A stretch of DNA of 8,472 bases from Piscirickettsiaceae bacterium. Its GTDB lineage: Bacteria; Pseudomonadota; Gammaproteobacteria; Nitrosococcales; Methylophagaceae. The translations under genes were made by a program, and so were the position numbers. Position 1 is the stretch's first letter. Each line of letters begins with the position of its first letter. The stretch spans positions 1 through 8,472 of the forward strand of contig JAUXFA010000041.1 in NCBI GenBank assembly GCA_030620285.1, in the 5' to 3' direction. Shown here piece by piece: positions 1-5,923 of the stretch. Under the pieces are notes generated by a model that was not told the DNA's origin, made no database searches, and saw only the letters and a list, made by a program, of their open reading frames with translations.

Positions 1-280
1 AGTCAGTAATAACACCACAACTCACCCATCCATCACTATTATCTTTATTATGTAACATCGGATTAGCTCGTAAATGAGCCGCAGCTTCATCTAAACCAGC
101 TTCTGCATTGGCAAAGGCTTCTTTATGGCGGACTTCATTACCCGAAATACGCTGATCTTGCACGCCTACTTTTGTTGCATAAATTACAATAAGTGTCACG
201 GCTATCAATAAGATAACGGAGACCAATAAAACAGCCGCGCCTTGTTGGTTTTTTGAAGATTTGATCATTTTATTATTCAT
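1..280 (-). CDS. pilX: PilX-type minor pilin, N-terminal fragment (gene runs off the left edge)
   Basis: The first 93 codons of a minor type IV pilin of the PilX family; the rest lies beyond the window. The ATG at 280 has a strong ribosome binding site (AAGGAG, 7-8 bases upstream). The protein has a short polar leader, then Q-Q-G at residues 12-14 and a long hydrophobic stretch (about 15-36), as in prepilins cut by PilD. Glu at mature position 5 is absent (the residue is Leu), which is usual for PilX and its type II secretion counterpart GspK. A conserved-looking helix follows (residues 41-70, including G-N-E and E-A-G-L-D-E-A). PilX is a component of the pilus-tip priming complex, which starts fibre assembly at the inner membrane. 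It begins 11 bases after the pilW stop, so the two are almost certainly cotranscribed. The family assignment is firm; the C-terminal half cannot be judged. Confidence 0.88.
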   Translation of the reverse strand, partial: MNNKMIKSSKNQQGAAVLLVSVILLIAVTLIVIYATKVGVQDQRISGNEVRHKEAFANAEAGLDEAAAHLRANPMLHNKDNSDGWVSCGVITD

Positions 281-291
281 AAACACACTCC

Positions 292-879
292 TTAATCTGC
301 ATCTTCATTACGTACTCGGATAGTTTCTTCTATTCTTCGAGAGGCTGTATCAGGGTTTAAATCTGTTTCACCGACTATCACCACTTCAAGATGTCGCACT
401 TGAACACTGCCACTTGTAGTGATGGTTGATGGTGTTAATGTGAATGTTGATATTCTCGCCGTATTAACGTCTGTAATAGGCTGAGTAATATCGCTACAAG
501 CATCGGCATCTGTACCCCATTTTATTTCTTGGTTATTTAACCTAAAACCAAAATTCTCCGCACCAGAGACATCTAATGCTCCATCGCCATTAACATCATA
601 TGCATACAAGACACAACCCGCGGTAGAGGTATTCCAACCATCAATAAAATCTGAGATTGTCGGATCAGCAGAATAGCCTGCTCGTTTCAGCTCGTCCGCC
701 ATAAAGCCGACAACAGTTCGTAGTTCCTGATTTAAATGAATCATCCTGGTATTTTCAACACTGGATTTCACATTACTAACAAAAATAGTGAGGATAGTGC
801 CCGTCACTAATAAACCCAATATCATCGCAATCATCATCTCAATGAGCGTTATTCCAGATTGTTTATTGGCTAATTGCAT
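292..879 (-). CDS. pilW: PilW-type minor pilin
   Basis: A 195-residue type IV minor pilin of the PilW family. The prepilin signal is short: after Ser-Gly (residues 8-9) the mature protein would begin I-T-L-I-E, with the canonical Glu5, followed by a hydrophobic helix to about residue 34. The continuation, with R-M-I-H-L-N-Q-E-L-R around residues 45-54 and A-D-E-L-K-R-A-G-Y near 61-69, is typical of PilW, whose helix carries such L-R...D-x-x-R-A-G-Y segments. Two cysteines (C89 and C128) could form a disulfide in the globular domain. Residues 95-103 read D-V-N-G-D-G-A-L-D, matching a DxNxDGxxD calcium-loop pattern. The ATG at 879 has GGAG seven bases upstream and overlaps the end of the preceding pseudopilin gene by 10 bp, indicating translational coupling. 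At 195 residues it is shorter than I recall for Pseudomonas PilW. Role by family: tip/priming complex of the type IVa pilus. Confidence 0.85.
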   Translation of the reverse strand: MQLANKQSGITLIEMMIAMILGLLVTGTILTIFVSNVKSSVENTRMIHLNQELRTVVGFMADELKRAGYSADPTISDFIDGWNTSTAGCVLYAYDVNGDGALDVSGAENFGFRLNNQEIKWGTDADACSDITQPITDVNTARISTFTLTPSTITTSGSVQVRHLEVVIVGETDLNPDTASRRIEETIRVRNEDAD

Positions 880-1391
880 GCGGCTGCTCCGTCAATTATT
901 TTTATCCTACCAATAACATTTAAACAAACCTTCTTAGACTGACCGTTAATATCTAGCGTAAAGTCGCCTCCTGCAAATATCCCACTATCATTCGGCAAAC
1001 CTTGCCGAGGGTCGAAATCGATATATATATCATTAAATTCAGGAGCAACAGCTAAATCTACATTAGGATAATCTGAGCCTGATACGATTTTTTGCACGGT
1101 ATCAATGGTACAGGTTGAAGGAGTAGTGCAGTCGCAATCAGATCCAAGGTCATCATCAACGCCAACACACCATGACGCTGTATTAAATTGAAAACGAACC
1201 GTTTGATTCTGTTTAATAGCCTCAGAGCGAGCATATTGAAGAGCCGCAGTCAAATTATCGGCTGCGCCAACCAGGCGCCTTTTCTCGATAATGGATTGAA
1301 ATGACGGCAATGAAATTGCAGCTAATACCCCTAGCACAGCAACTGTAATCATCAATTCTATCAAGGTAAAACCTTTTTGCCTCATTCGCAC
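870..1391 (-). CDS. GspH/FimU-like minor pseudopilin
   Basis: A type IV pseudopilin of the GspH/FimT family, 173 residues from the chosen start. The signal K-G-F-T-L-I-E-L-M has Gly7 at the PilD cleavage site, Glu5 in the mature protein and a hydrophobic helix to about residue 30. The family hallmark Y-A-R-S-E-A-I-K follows at 53-60, and the C-terminal strands end V-I-G-R-I-K-I...A-C-N. It is cysteine-rich: C75, C86, C88, C94, C156 and C172, including a CxC. Its place upstream of pilW and pilX matches fimU in the Pseudomonas fimU-pilV-pilW-pilX order, so FimU is the likely equivalent, but FimT and FimU are hard to tell apart by sequence. Start choice: the GTG at 1391 has AAGGA seven bases upstream; the ATG at 1385 lies 13 bases from that site; the ATG at 1445 has no ribosome binding site and would give an overlong charged leader. 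Its 3' end overlaps pilW by 10 bp. Confidence 0.82.
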   Translation of the reverse strand: MRMRQKGFTLIELMITVAVLGVLAAISLPSFQSIIEKRRLVGAADNLTAALQYARSEAIKQNQTVRFQFNTASWCVGVDDDLGSDCDCTTPSTCTIDTVQKIVSGSDYPNVDLAVAPEFNDIYIDFDPRQGLPNDSGIFAGGDFTLDINGQSKKVCLNVIGRIKIIDGAAACN

Positions 1392-1445
1392 ACCACGTTC
1401 CTTTTGATTTTGCTTAAGTATATTCCTTCTCGAATAAGTTTTCAT

Positions 1446-1563
1446 AGTGTACTTAAGTACTATTATTACTCATTCTGTGACATATTACTCATTTTTGAGA
1501 TGACGTACTGAAATATTTAGTTTATGGTTGGCCTATAAAGGTTATTTATTAAGGTTACAAACT
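1446..1563. promoter_or_regulatory. Divergent intergenic region with palindrome and direct repeat
   Basis: This gap separates the leftward fimU/pilW/pilX genes from the rightward pilE and must hold promoters for at least pilE. It contains a perfect 12-bp palindrome, GTACTTAAGTAC (1449-1460), and an 11-bp direct repeat, TATTACTCATT, at 1464-1474 and 1483-1493, with starts 19 bp apart (roughly two helical turns). This arrangement is compatible with regulator binding. I found no convincing sigma-70 pair and no GG-N10-GC sigma-54 pattern in front of pilE. The functional reading is inference; the repeats themselves are seen directly. Confidence 0.4.
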
Positions 1564-1980
1564 ATGAAAATGAAGGGTTTTACATTAATAGAATTGATGA
1601 TTGTCGTTGCGATCATTGGAGTATTGGCAGCCATCGCACTACCAGCCTACCAAGATTATGCAAAACAAGCTCGCCGTGCTGATGGCAAAACAGCATTGTT
1701 TAATGTGCAAATGGCCGAAGAAAAATACCGAGCGAATAATCCTGATTATGGCACACTTGTGGAAATGAGTTTTCCAAATCCTTATATCTCCTCCGATGGC
1801 TATTATAGTATTACAGTTGTACCTGTGGATACTTCCGGCGGTGTGCCTTCAACTTATATCGCAACCGCAGCACCAACCACTAAAGCAAATCAAAATACGG
1901 ATGACTGTGGTAGTTTTGTATTAAATAGTAGTGATCAATTCACTGCAGGCGGTAACGATGAGGCTTGCTGGAATAGGTAA
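1564..1980 (+). CDS. pilE: PilE-type minor pilin, on the opposite strand to the rest of the cluster
   Basis: A 138-residue type IVa pilin of the PilE minor pilin type. The five-residue leader M-K-M-K-G is followed by [11 protein letters not shown] and a hydrophobic N-terminal helix ending near A-L-P-A-Y-Q-D-Y (residues 25-32). The C-terminal D-region is bounded by C115 and C135 in the pattern C-G-x-F-x-L-N...A-C-W-N-R, which resembles Pseudomonas PilE more than the major subunit PilA. PilE-type subunits are thought to link the minor pilin tip complex to the fibre. The ATG at 1564 is supported by AAGG nine bases upstream; an in-frame TTG at 1528 would add an implausible leader. It is the only plus-strand gene here, sits between the fimU-like and fimT-like genes, and ends 5 bp from the convergent fimT stop. 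It could be a major pilin in this organism, but its length and C-terminus favour the minor type. Confidence 0.85.
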   Translation: MKMKGFTLIELMIVVAIIGVLAAIALPAYQDYAKQARRADGKTALFNVQMAEEKYRANNPDYGTLVEMSFPNPYISSDGYYSITVVPVDTSGGVPSTYIATAAPTTKANQNTDDCGSFVLNSSDQFTAGGNDEACWNR

Positions 1981-1985
1981 ATGAT

Positions 1986-2540
1986 TTAATTGCACGTTAA
2001 ATTATTGTCATTGGCATCTTCATAGATACCATCACCATCAGTATCTTTAGTGAGGCGAACTCGGGCAGTTTTGCTTATCACCACGGCTCTAGCAAAACGA
2101 ATATCCCCATCATTCGGGCATAACTTAAATGTGCCATTTTGCGATAACGTTAAACCTCGGGATGTAAATCGAATATAGTTATTAGAACCAAAGGCACTCC
2201 AGCTCAATTGATAATCATCACGGATTAAACCAGAACTTATTAAAGGTTCGCCAACATCTCGACTACCATCACTATTGTTATCTTCAAATACAATCCAACC
2301 ATCTGACCATAAACCGCCACATTGAACGGCATCAGTACTTTTGCAAATAGTCACGACACCATTTCGTTTGATGGCTTCGCTTCGTGCGATATAGACCAAG
2401 GAAAATAGTAAATTAGCTTCACCAATCACTTTTTGCTGACGAAGTATTGTATTAAAAGAGGGGGCGGCTAATGAAGCCAGAATGCCGATGATCGCGATAA
2501 CGACCATCAGTTCGATCAGAGTGAGTCCTTTATTGTTCAT
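1986..2540 (-). CDS. fimT: FimT-like GspH-family pseudopilin
   Basis: A 184-residue pseudopilin of the GspH/FimT family. The leader M-N-N-K-G precedes L-T-L-I-E-L-M-V-V-I-A (Glu5 present) and a hydrophobic helix to about residue 27. The family hallmark I-A-R-S-E-A-I-K-R-N is at residues 51-60. The segment G-W-I-V-F-E-D-N-N-S-D-G at 81-92, continuing to E98, matches the G-W-x-V-F-x-D-x-N-x-x-G-x-x-D-x-G-E block of FimT proteins, and residues 87-98 fit a 12-residue EF-hand-like loop. A second D-x-D-x-D-G motif lies at 166-171. Cysteines are at 66, 74, 141 and 183. The ATG at 2540 has AAGGA eight bases upstream; an upstream TTG at 2558 is not supported. In some species FimT has been linked to DNA uptake by competence pili; nothing here proves that role. 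It lies 50 bp downstream of pgpA on the same strand and may be read from the housekeeping cluster. Confidence 0.82.
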   Translation of the reverse strand: MNNKGLTLIELMVVIAIIGILASLAAPSFNTILRQQKVIGEANLLFSLVYIARSEAIKRNGVVTICKSTDAVQCGGLWSDGWIVFEDNNSDGSRDVGEPLISSGLIRDDYQLSWSAFGSNNYIRFTSRGLTLSQNGTFKLCPNDGDIRFARAVVISKTARVRLTKDTDGDGIYEDANDNNLTCN

Positions 2541-2590
2541 ATTTGATATCCTTATCAAAATTAAACGTTAGTTAAATATACCTAATTCAT

Positions 2591-3073
2591 CTACATCGCA
2601 ATAAATAGCACCTGTAATATTACTAATGCACACAGTCCGGCCATGACATCATCAACCATAATGCCAAGGCCGCCATGTAGGTTTTTATCTGCCCAACTAA
2701 TAGGCCATGGTTTTAAAATGTCAAAAAATCGAAATAATATAAAACCAATAATCATCCACTGCCAACCGGTTGGTGCTGCAATCATAGTCACTAAATAACC
2801 GACAATTTCATCCCATACTACTGCTGAGGGATCGTCTTTTCCCAACCAATCTGCTGATTTTTGGCAAATCCAAATACCCACAATAAAAGCAATTACCGTT
2901 AGCAATAAATAGATCAGCAACGCTAGATCCTGCATTAACCAGTAAATAGGTAACGCCGCCAATGTGCCAAATGTACCAGGAGCTTTTGGAGCTAATCCTG
3001 AACCAAAACCCAAACCCAGAAAACAAACAGGTCTTTTTAATAATTCACGAAAATTAATTAATGAAGTGGTCAT
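2591..3073 (-). CDS. pgpA: Phosphatidylglycerophosphatase A
   Basis: A 160-residue integral membrane lipid phosphatase of the PgpA family, which removes the phosphate from phosphatidylglycerophosphate to give phosphatidylglycerol in the inner membrane. Family motifs appear in order: G-S-G-L-A-P-K-A-P-G-T-F-G-T-L at 24-38, W-D-E-I-V-G at 87-92, F-R-F-F-D-I-L-K-P-W-P-I at 114-125, and D-D-V-M-A-G at 141-146. The acidic residues D88, E89, D141 and D142 are the likely metal/catalytic positions. Hydrophobic segments lie around 38-70, 90-118 and 143-160. The length is normal. The ATG at 3073 has GAAGGG eight bases upstream and overlaps the 3' end of thiL by 20 bp, so the two are probably translationally coupled. 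The thiL-pgpA pairing is conserved in gammaproteobacteria. Confidence 0.95.
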   Translation of the reverse strand: MTTSLINFRELLKRPVCFLGLGFGSGLAPKAPGTFGTLAALPIYWLMQDLALLIYLLLTVIAFIVGIWICQKSADWLGKDDPSAVVWDEIVGYLVTMIAAPTGWQWMIIGFILFRFFDILKPWPISWADKNLHGGLGIMVDDVMAGLCALVILQVLFIAM

Positions 3074-4025
3074 AACCTATGCCCTTCAGTTCAATTAAAT
3101 TATCGTTATCATCAATATAATAAATACCGTCATCATCCGTGATCATACCGATCCGAGTGACTTGTCCTTTAAATCGTTGTTCAACTTCAGCAAAGTGTTG
3201 AGAAGGAACAATAAAACATAATTCATAATCATCTCCAGATTCTAATGCAAACACCTGTGCCAGTTGTTGATTTATTTTTGATAGTGCCGACGATAAGGGT
3301 AATTTCGTTAAATCTAATCGCGCTCCCATACCATTTTTTTCAGTTATATGTCCCAAATCAGCTAATAAGCCATCAGAAATATCAATCGCAGCACATGCGA
3401 GCCCCACTAATTCTTGTCCTAATTGTACTCGTGGATTGGGTTGTTCCAACCGTTGCTGTAAATAAACTCTATCTTGTTCATTTAAGATTTCATCATTCCA
3501 TTGATTTGATTGTAGTCTTAATGCTGCACCGGCATCTCCTAGGCAACCCGACACATAAATCATATCACCCAATTGAGCTCCACTACGCTGTATCGCCTTA
3601 TTAGCTTCGACAAAACCATGGACTTGAATGCTAATAGCCAACGGCCCCTTAGTTGTATCACCACCGACCAATTGAATATCATATTGTTTGGCTAGATTAG
3701 CTAAACCTTGACTAAAACCGTGTAACCAATCTTCATCTAGCTTTGGCAATGTTAACGCTAAGGTAAACCAAGCAGGAGTAGCACCCATCGCGGCTAAATC
3801 ACTCAAGCCAACAGCTAAACTCTTATGACCTAAGCTTTCGGGATCAACGCCAGTAAAGAAATGAATACCTTCAACCAAGGTATCAATGGAGACTGCAATA
3901 ACGTGATCGGCAGGACACTGCAATAAAGCACAATCATCACCGATACCCAACAAAACATCTTCACGCTGAGGTGTTAATTGTTTGAAGTAACGCTCGATCA
4001 AAGAAAATTCGGACAATGCAGCCAA
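3054..4025 (-). CDS. thiL: Thiamine-monophosphate kinase
   Basis: A 323-residue ThiL, which phosphorylates thiamine monophosphate with ATP to give the cofactor thiamine diphosphate in the cytosol. Diagnostic motifs are all present: G-I-G-D-D-C-A-L-L at 27-35, S-I-D-T-L-V-E-G-I-H-F at 46-56, S-D-L-A-A-M-G-A at 75-82, G-G-D-T-T-K-G at 121-127, D-I-S-D-G-L at 215-220 and G-D-D-Y-E-L at 264-269. Several of these aspartates bind Mg-ATP in the PurM/ThiL fold. The length is normal. The start appears to be a TTG at 4025: AAGGA lies six bases upstream, no ATG is in reach, and the protein begins naturally at A-A-L-S-E-F-S-L-I. The ribosome binding site lies over the nusB stop codon, and the 3' end overlaps pgpA by 20 bp, so the gene looks translationally coupled on both sides. 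Confidence 0.95.
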   Translation of the reverse strand: MAALSEFSLIERYFKQLTPQREDVLLGIGDDCALLQCPADHVIAVSIDTLVEGIHFFTGVDPESLGHKSLAVGLSDLAAMGATPAWFTLALTLPKLDEDWLHGFSQGLANLAKQYDIQLVGGDTTKGPLAISIQVHGFVEANKAIQRSGAQLGDMIYVSGCLGDAGAALRLQSNQWNDEILNEQDRVYLQQRLEQPNPRVQLGQELVGLACAAIDISDGLLADLGHITEKNGMGARLDLTKLPLSSALSKINQQLAQVFALESGDDYELCFIVPSQHFAEVEQRFKGQVTRIGMITDDDGIYYIDDNDNLIELKGIGYDHFIN

Positions 4026-4034
4026 ATGATATCC

Positions 4035-4490
4035 TTATGATTTTTTTCGTTTTGCCTTCGATGACTTATATTCAACGGCTCGCAATTTAGAGCCCATCTT
4101 ATCTAACACACCATTGACGTATTTATGGCCTTTCTCACCACCAAAGGCTTTAGCCAATTCCACCGCTTCATTTAATACCACACGGTATGGAATATCGGGT
4201 CTATGAATAAATTCAAAAACGGCCAATCGAAGTACTGAACTTTCAACAGGGTCAATATCTGCCAAACTTCTATCAACCGCATAAGCCAGTTCAGCATCTA
4301 AAGTATTCATCTCTTTAGATACACCATCAACCAATAAGGTGAAGTAATTCATATCTATTTTGTCTGAATTTTCAGCGGTGACAAAATCTAAGGCATCTTT
4401 TGCCGATGTGGTTTGGCCATTAACTAATGCTTGGTACAAAGCTTGAACAGCTGCTCGACGAGCATGTGAGCGAGGTAGAGCTCTTGCCAT
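4035..4490 (-). CDS. nusB: Transcription antitermination factor NusB
   Basis: A 151-residue all-helical NusB. With NusE (ribosomal protein S10) it binds the boxA sequence of rRNA leaders and supports antitermination by RNA polymerase. The arginine-rich N-terminus R-S-H-A-R-R-A-A-V-Q-A-L-Y-Q (residues 7-20) is the RNA-binding signature. D-P-V-E-S-S-V-L-R-L-A-V-F-E (80-93), V-V-L-N-E-A-V-E-L-A-K-A-F-G (104-117) and Y-V-N-G-V-L-D (124-130) are conserved core helices. The last dozen residues form a lysine-rich tail beyond the core fold. The ATG at 4490 starts two bases after the ribH stop codon; a G-rich stretch (GAGGG) inside the ribH end lies about 12 bases upstream, so coupling to ribH translation is likely. 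The ribH-nusB pairing is widely conserved. Confidence 0.96.
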   Translation of the reverse strand: MARALPRSHARRAAVQALYQALVNGQTTSAKDALDFVTAENSDKIDMNYFTLLVDGVSKEMNTLDAELAYAVDRSLADIDPVESSVLRLAVFEFIHRPDIPYRVVLNEAVELAKAFGGEKGHKYVNGVLDKMGSKLRAVEYKSSKAKRKKS

Positions 4491-4492
4491 TA

Positions 4493-4975
4493 TTATTTTG
4501 CACCCTCAATTTGACGAAGCACATTAACCATCTCGATGGTACCCATTGCCGCTTCTGCACCTTTATTACCCGCTTTAGTACCTGCACGTTCAATCGCTTG
4601 CTCAATAGTATCAACAGTCAACACCCCAAACGATACTGGAATATCCAATTGTAAAGTCAGTTGACCTAAACCCTTAGCGCATTCACCCGCAACATATTCA
4701 AAATGCGGTGTACCACCACGAATCACAGCGCCCAAGGCAATAATTGCATCATATTTCCCGGTACGGCCCATCCGTTGAACTGCTAATGGAATTTCTACCG
4801 CTCCAGGAACACGGGCTAACGCAATATCCGCCTCATTGGCACCATGTCGAATCAAGCAATCAATTGCGCCGGAAATTAATTTATCAACAATAAAGTCATT
4901 AAATCGGCCAGCGACAATCCCTACTTTTAAGCCTTGGGCTGAAAAGTCGCCAGAAAATGTTGTGATATTACTCAT
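4493..4975 (-). CDS. ribH: 6,7-dimethyl-8-ribityllumazine synthase
   Basis: A 160-residue lumazine synthase, the penultimate enzyme of riboflavin synthesis. It condenses 5-amino-6-ribitylaminouracil with 3,4-dihydroxy-2-butanone 4-phosphate, usually in a 60-subunit shell or a smaller oligomer. Key motifs: G-R-F-N-D at 23-27 (substrate-stacking Phe), G-A-V-E-I-P at 58-63, [16 protein letters not shown] at 80-95 with the catalytic His91, and [17 protein letters not shown] at 116-132 with the phosphate-binding Arg. The length is normal. The ATG at 4975 has no clear Shine-Dalgarno sequence. It is the first gene of the ribH-nusB-thiL-pgpA cluster; ribBA or ribE, often found upstream, is replaced by apaH. 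I see no FMN riboswitch in the 102-bp leader region. Confidence 0.96.
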   Translation of the reverse strand: MSNITTFSGDFSAQGLKVGIVAGRFNDFIVDKLISGAIDCLIRHGANEADIALARVPGAVEIPLAVQRMGRTGKYDAIIALGAVIRGGTPHFEYVAGECAKGLGQLTLQLDIPVSFGVLTVDTIEQAIERAGTKAGNKGAEAAMGTIEMVNVLRQIEGAK

Positions 4976-5001
4976 GGTTATTTAAAAATTCCGAGATATG
5001 A

Positions 5002-5022
5002 AAAGTACAACTATTGTACTTT
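5002..5022. promoter_or_regulatory. Perfect inverted repeat in the ribH leader (operator or weak terminator)
   Basis: Two 9-bp arms, AAAGTACAA and TTGTACTTT, are separated by a 3-bp loop. The repeat lies 27 bp before the ribH start and about 55 bp after the apaH stop. It is AT-rich and lacks a long U-tract, so it would be a poor intrinsic terminator. It begins just past a TATAAT element (5027-5032 on the minus strand), placing it close to the likely start of ribH transcription. An operator or a 5' mRNA stem is therefore plausible. The symmetry is seen directly; the role is inferred. Confidence 0.5.
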
Positions 5023-5026
5023 GTTT

Positions 5027-5032
5027 ATTATA
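5027..5032 (-). promoter_or_regulatory. Candidate -10 element for the ribH cluster
   Basis: A consensus TATAAT reads leftward 52 bp before the ribH ATG. No good -35 hexamer is found 16-18 bp upstream (the best is AAGACG-like), so this is a partial promoter at most. It would let the riboflavin/nusB/thiamine cluster be transcribed independently of apaH. Confidence 0.35.
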
Positions 5033-5077
5033 GTTATGCCTAACGTGTCCGTCTTCACATTTATAAAGTGAAACGAT

Positions 5078-5923
5078 TTACTTATTTTTTGCATGTGGCA
5101 AGCCTGCTGGATCAGCATCAACAACAAACCATTGATATGGCTTTTTATCAATTCGCACGGCTGTTAACTGTTCTCCCCACACCGCACCACTGTCTAGAGA
5201 AAACACATTGCCGTATTGTCCTGTTCCCAAGGTCGACCAATGACCAAAAACAATTTTATCTTTTTTCGTTTTACGGTTAGCCATCTCAAACCACGGAAAT
5301 TGTCCCGTCGGTTTGTCTTTCGGTTCGCCCTTAAATTTGAGTGCCAAACGCCCCCCTTTGTGACAATAGCGTAAGCGAGTAAAACAATTTGTAATATAGC
5401 GTAACCTGTCCCAGCTCTTAAGCTTCTTGGACCATACATCTGGCTTGTTACCATACATATGTTTGAAAAAGTCTTGCCAATGTTCGCCTTGTAATACTGT
5501 CTCAACTTCTGCCGCTCTTTTTTTGATTTTTTTCAGTGACCATTGTGGAGGCAGACCCGCATGCACCATACTGAATCCCAAAGCCTTATCATGATGAAAT
5601 AACGGTTGATGCCTTAACCAAGTGATCAATTCATTACGGTCCTTGGCATCCAATACCGATTCCATTGTATCCATTCGGTGGCGATGTTCGTTGATACCTA
5701 CGGCGGTGGCCAATAAATGGAGATCATGATTGCCTAATACCACCTTAACGCTATTCTTATGCTCCATAGCAAAACGAAGGACTTCAGCAGATTTAGGACC
5801 TCGATTAACCAAATCGCCAGCGAGCCAAACTTGATCTTTTTGATGATCGAACTGAAGTAATGCTAGTAGTTTTAATAACTCATCAAAGCAGCCTTGAATA
5901 TCGCCTATTGCATAAACTGCCAT
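5078..5923 (-). CDS. apaH: Symmetrical diadenosine tetraphosphatase
   Basis: A 281-residue ApaH, a cytosolic metallophosphatase that splits Ap4A symmetrically into two ADP and so controls this stress-associated nucleotide; in enterobacteria it also removes Np4 caps from RNA. The calcineurin-like phosphoesterase motifs are G-D-I-Q-G-C at 7-12 (Gln in place of the usual His of GDxHG, as is normal for ApaH), G-D-L-V-N-R-G at 36-42, and G-N-H-D at 64-67. H-W-S-T-L-G near residue 230 and L-D-S-G-A-V-W-G near 245 are the conserved C-terminal part. The length is essentially that of the E. coli enzyme. The ATG at 5923 has AAAGG about 10 bases upstream. In E. coli apaH follows ksgA-apaG; here it is instead upstream of ribH, 102 bp away, on the same strand. 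Confidence 0.95.
   Translation of the reverse strand: MAVYAIGDIQGCFDELLKLLALLQFDHQKDQVWLAGDLVNRGPKSAEVLRFAMEHKNSVKVVLGNHDLHLLATAVGINEHRHRMDTMESVLDAKDRNELITWLRHQPLFHHDKALGFSMVHAGLPPQWSLKKIKKRAAEVETVLQGEHWQDFFKHMYGNKPDVWSKKLKSWDRLRYITNCFTRLRYCHKGGRLALKFKGEPKDKPTGQFPWFEMANRKTKKDKIVFGHWSTLGTGQYGNVFSLDSGAVWGEQLTAVRIDKKPYQWFVVDADPAGLPHAKNK

Noticed and set aside
1392..1445. ATG at 1445 as start of the FimU-like gene
   Set aside because: No ribosome binding site precedes it, and the leader would be 25 residues; the GTG at 1391 is better supported.
1528..1563. Upstream TTG start for pilE
   Set aside because: It would add 12 residues before the normal short prepilin leader, and the ATG at 1564 has a properly spaced AAGG.
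1494..1563. Sigma-54 promoter for pilE
   Set aside because: Each GG in the region was checked for a GC ten bases later; none fits the -24/-12 pattern.
2808..3026. Minus-strand open frame in another frame of pgpA
   Set aside because: It is a frame shadow; pgpA has all its motifs in its own frame.
3245..3604. 119-codon plus-strand open frame opposite thiL
   Set aside because: It lies entirely inside thiL on the other strand, has no family resemblance, and thiL motifs are complete across the region.
4420..4654. Open frames on both strands across the ribH-nusB junction
   Set aside because: They overlap two well-supported genes and show no recognisable protein features.
4976..5077. FMN riboswitch in front of ribH
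   Set aside because: The region is only about 100 bp and AT-rich, and shows none of the conserved GC-rich helices of the RFN element.
5068..5505. Open frames on both strands inside apaH
   Set aside because: ApaH is intact and of normal length; these are shadows without motifs or convincing ribosome binding sites.
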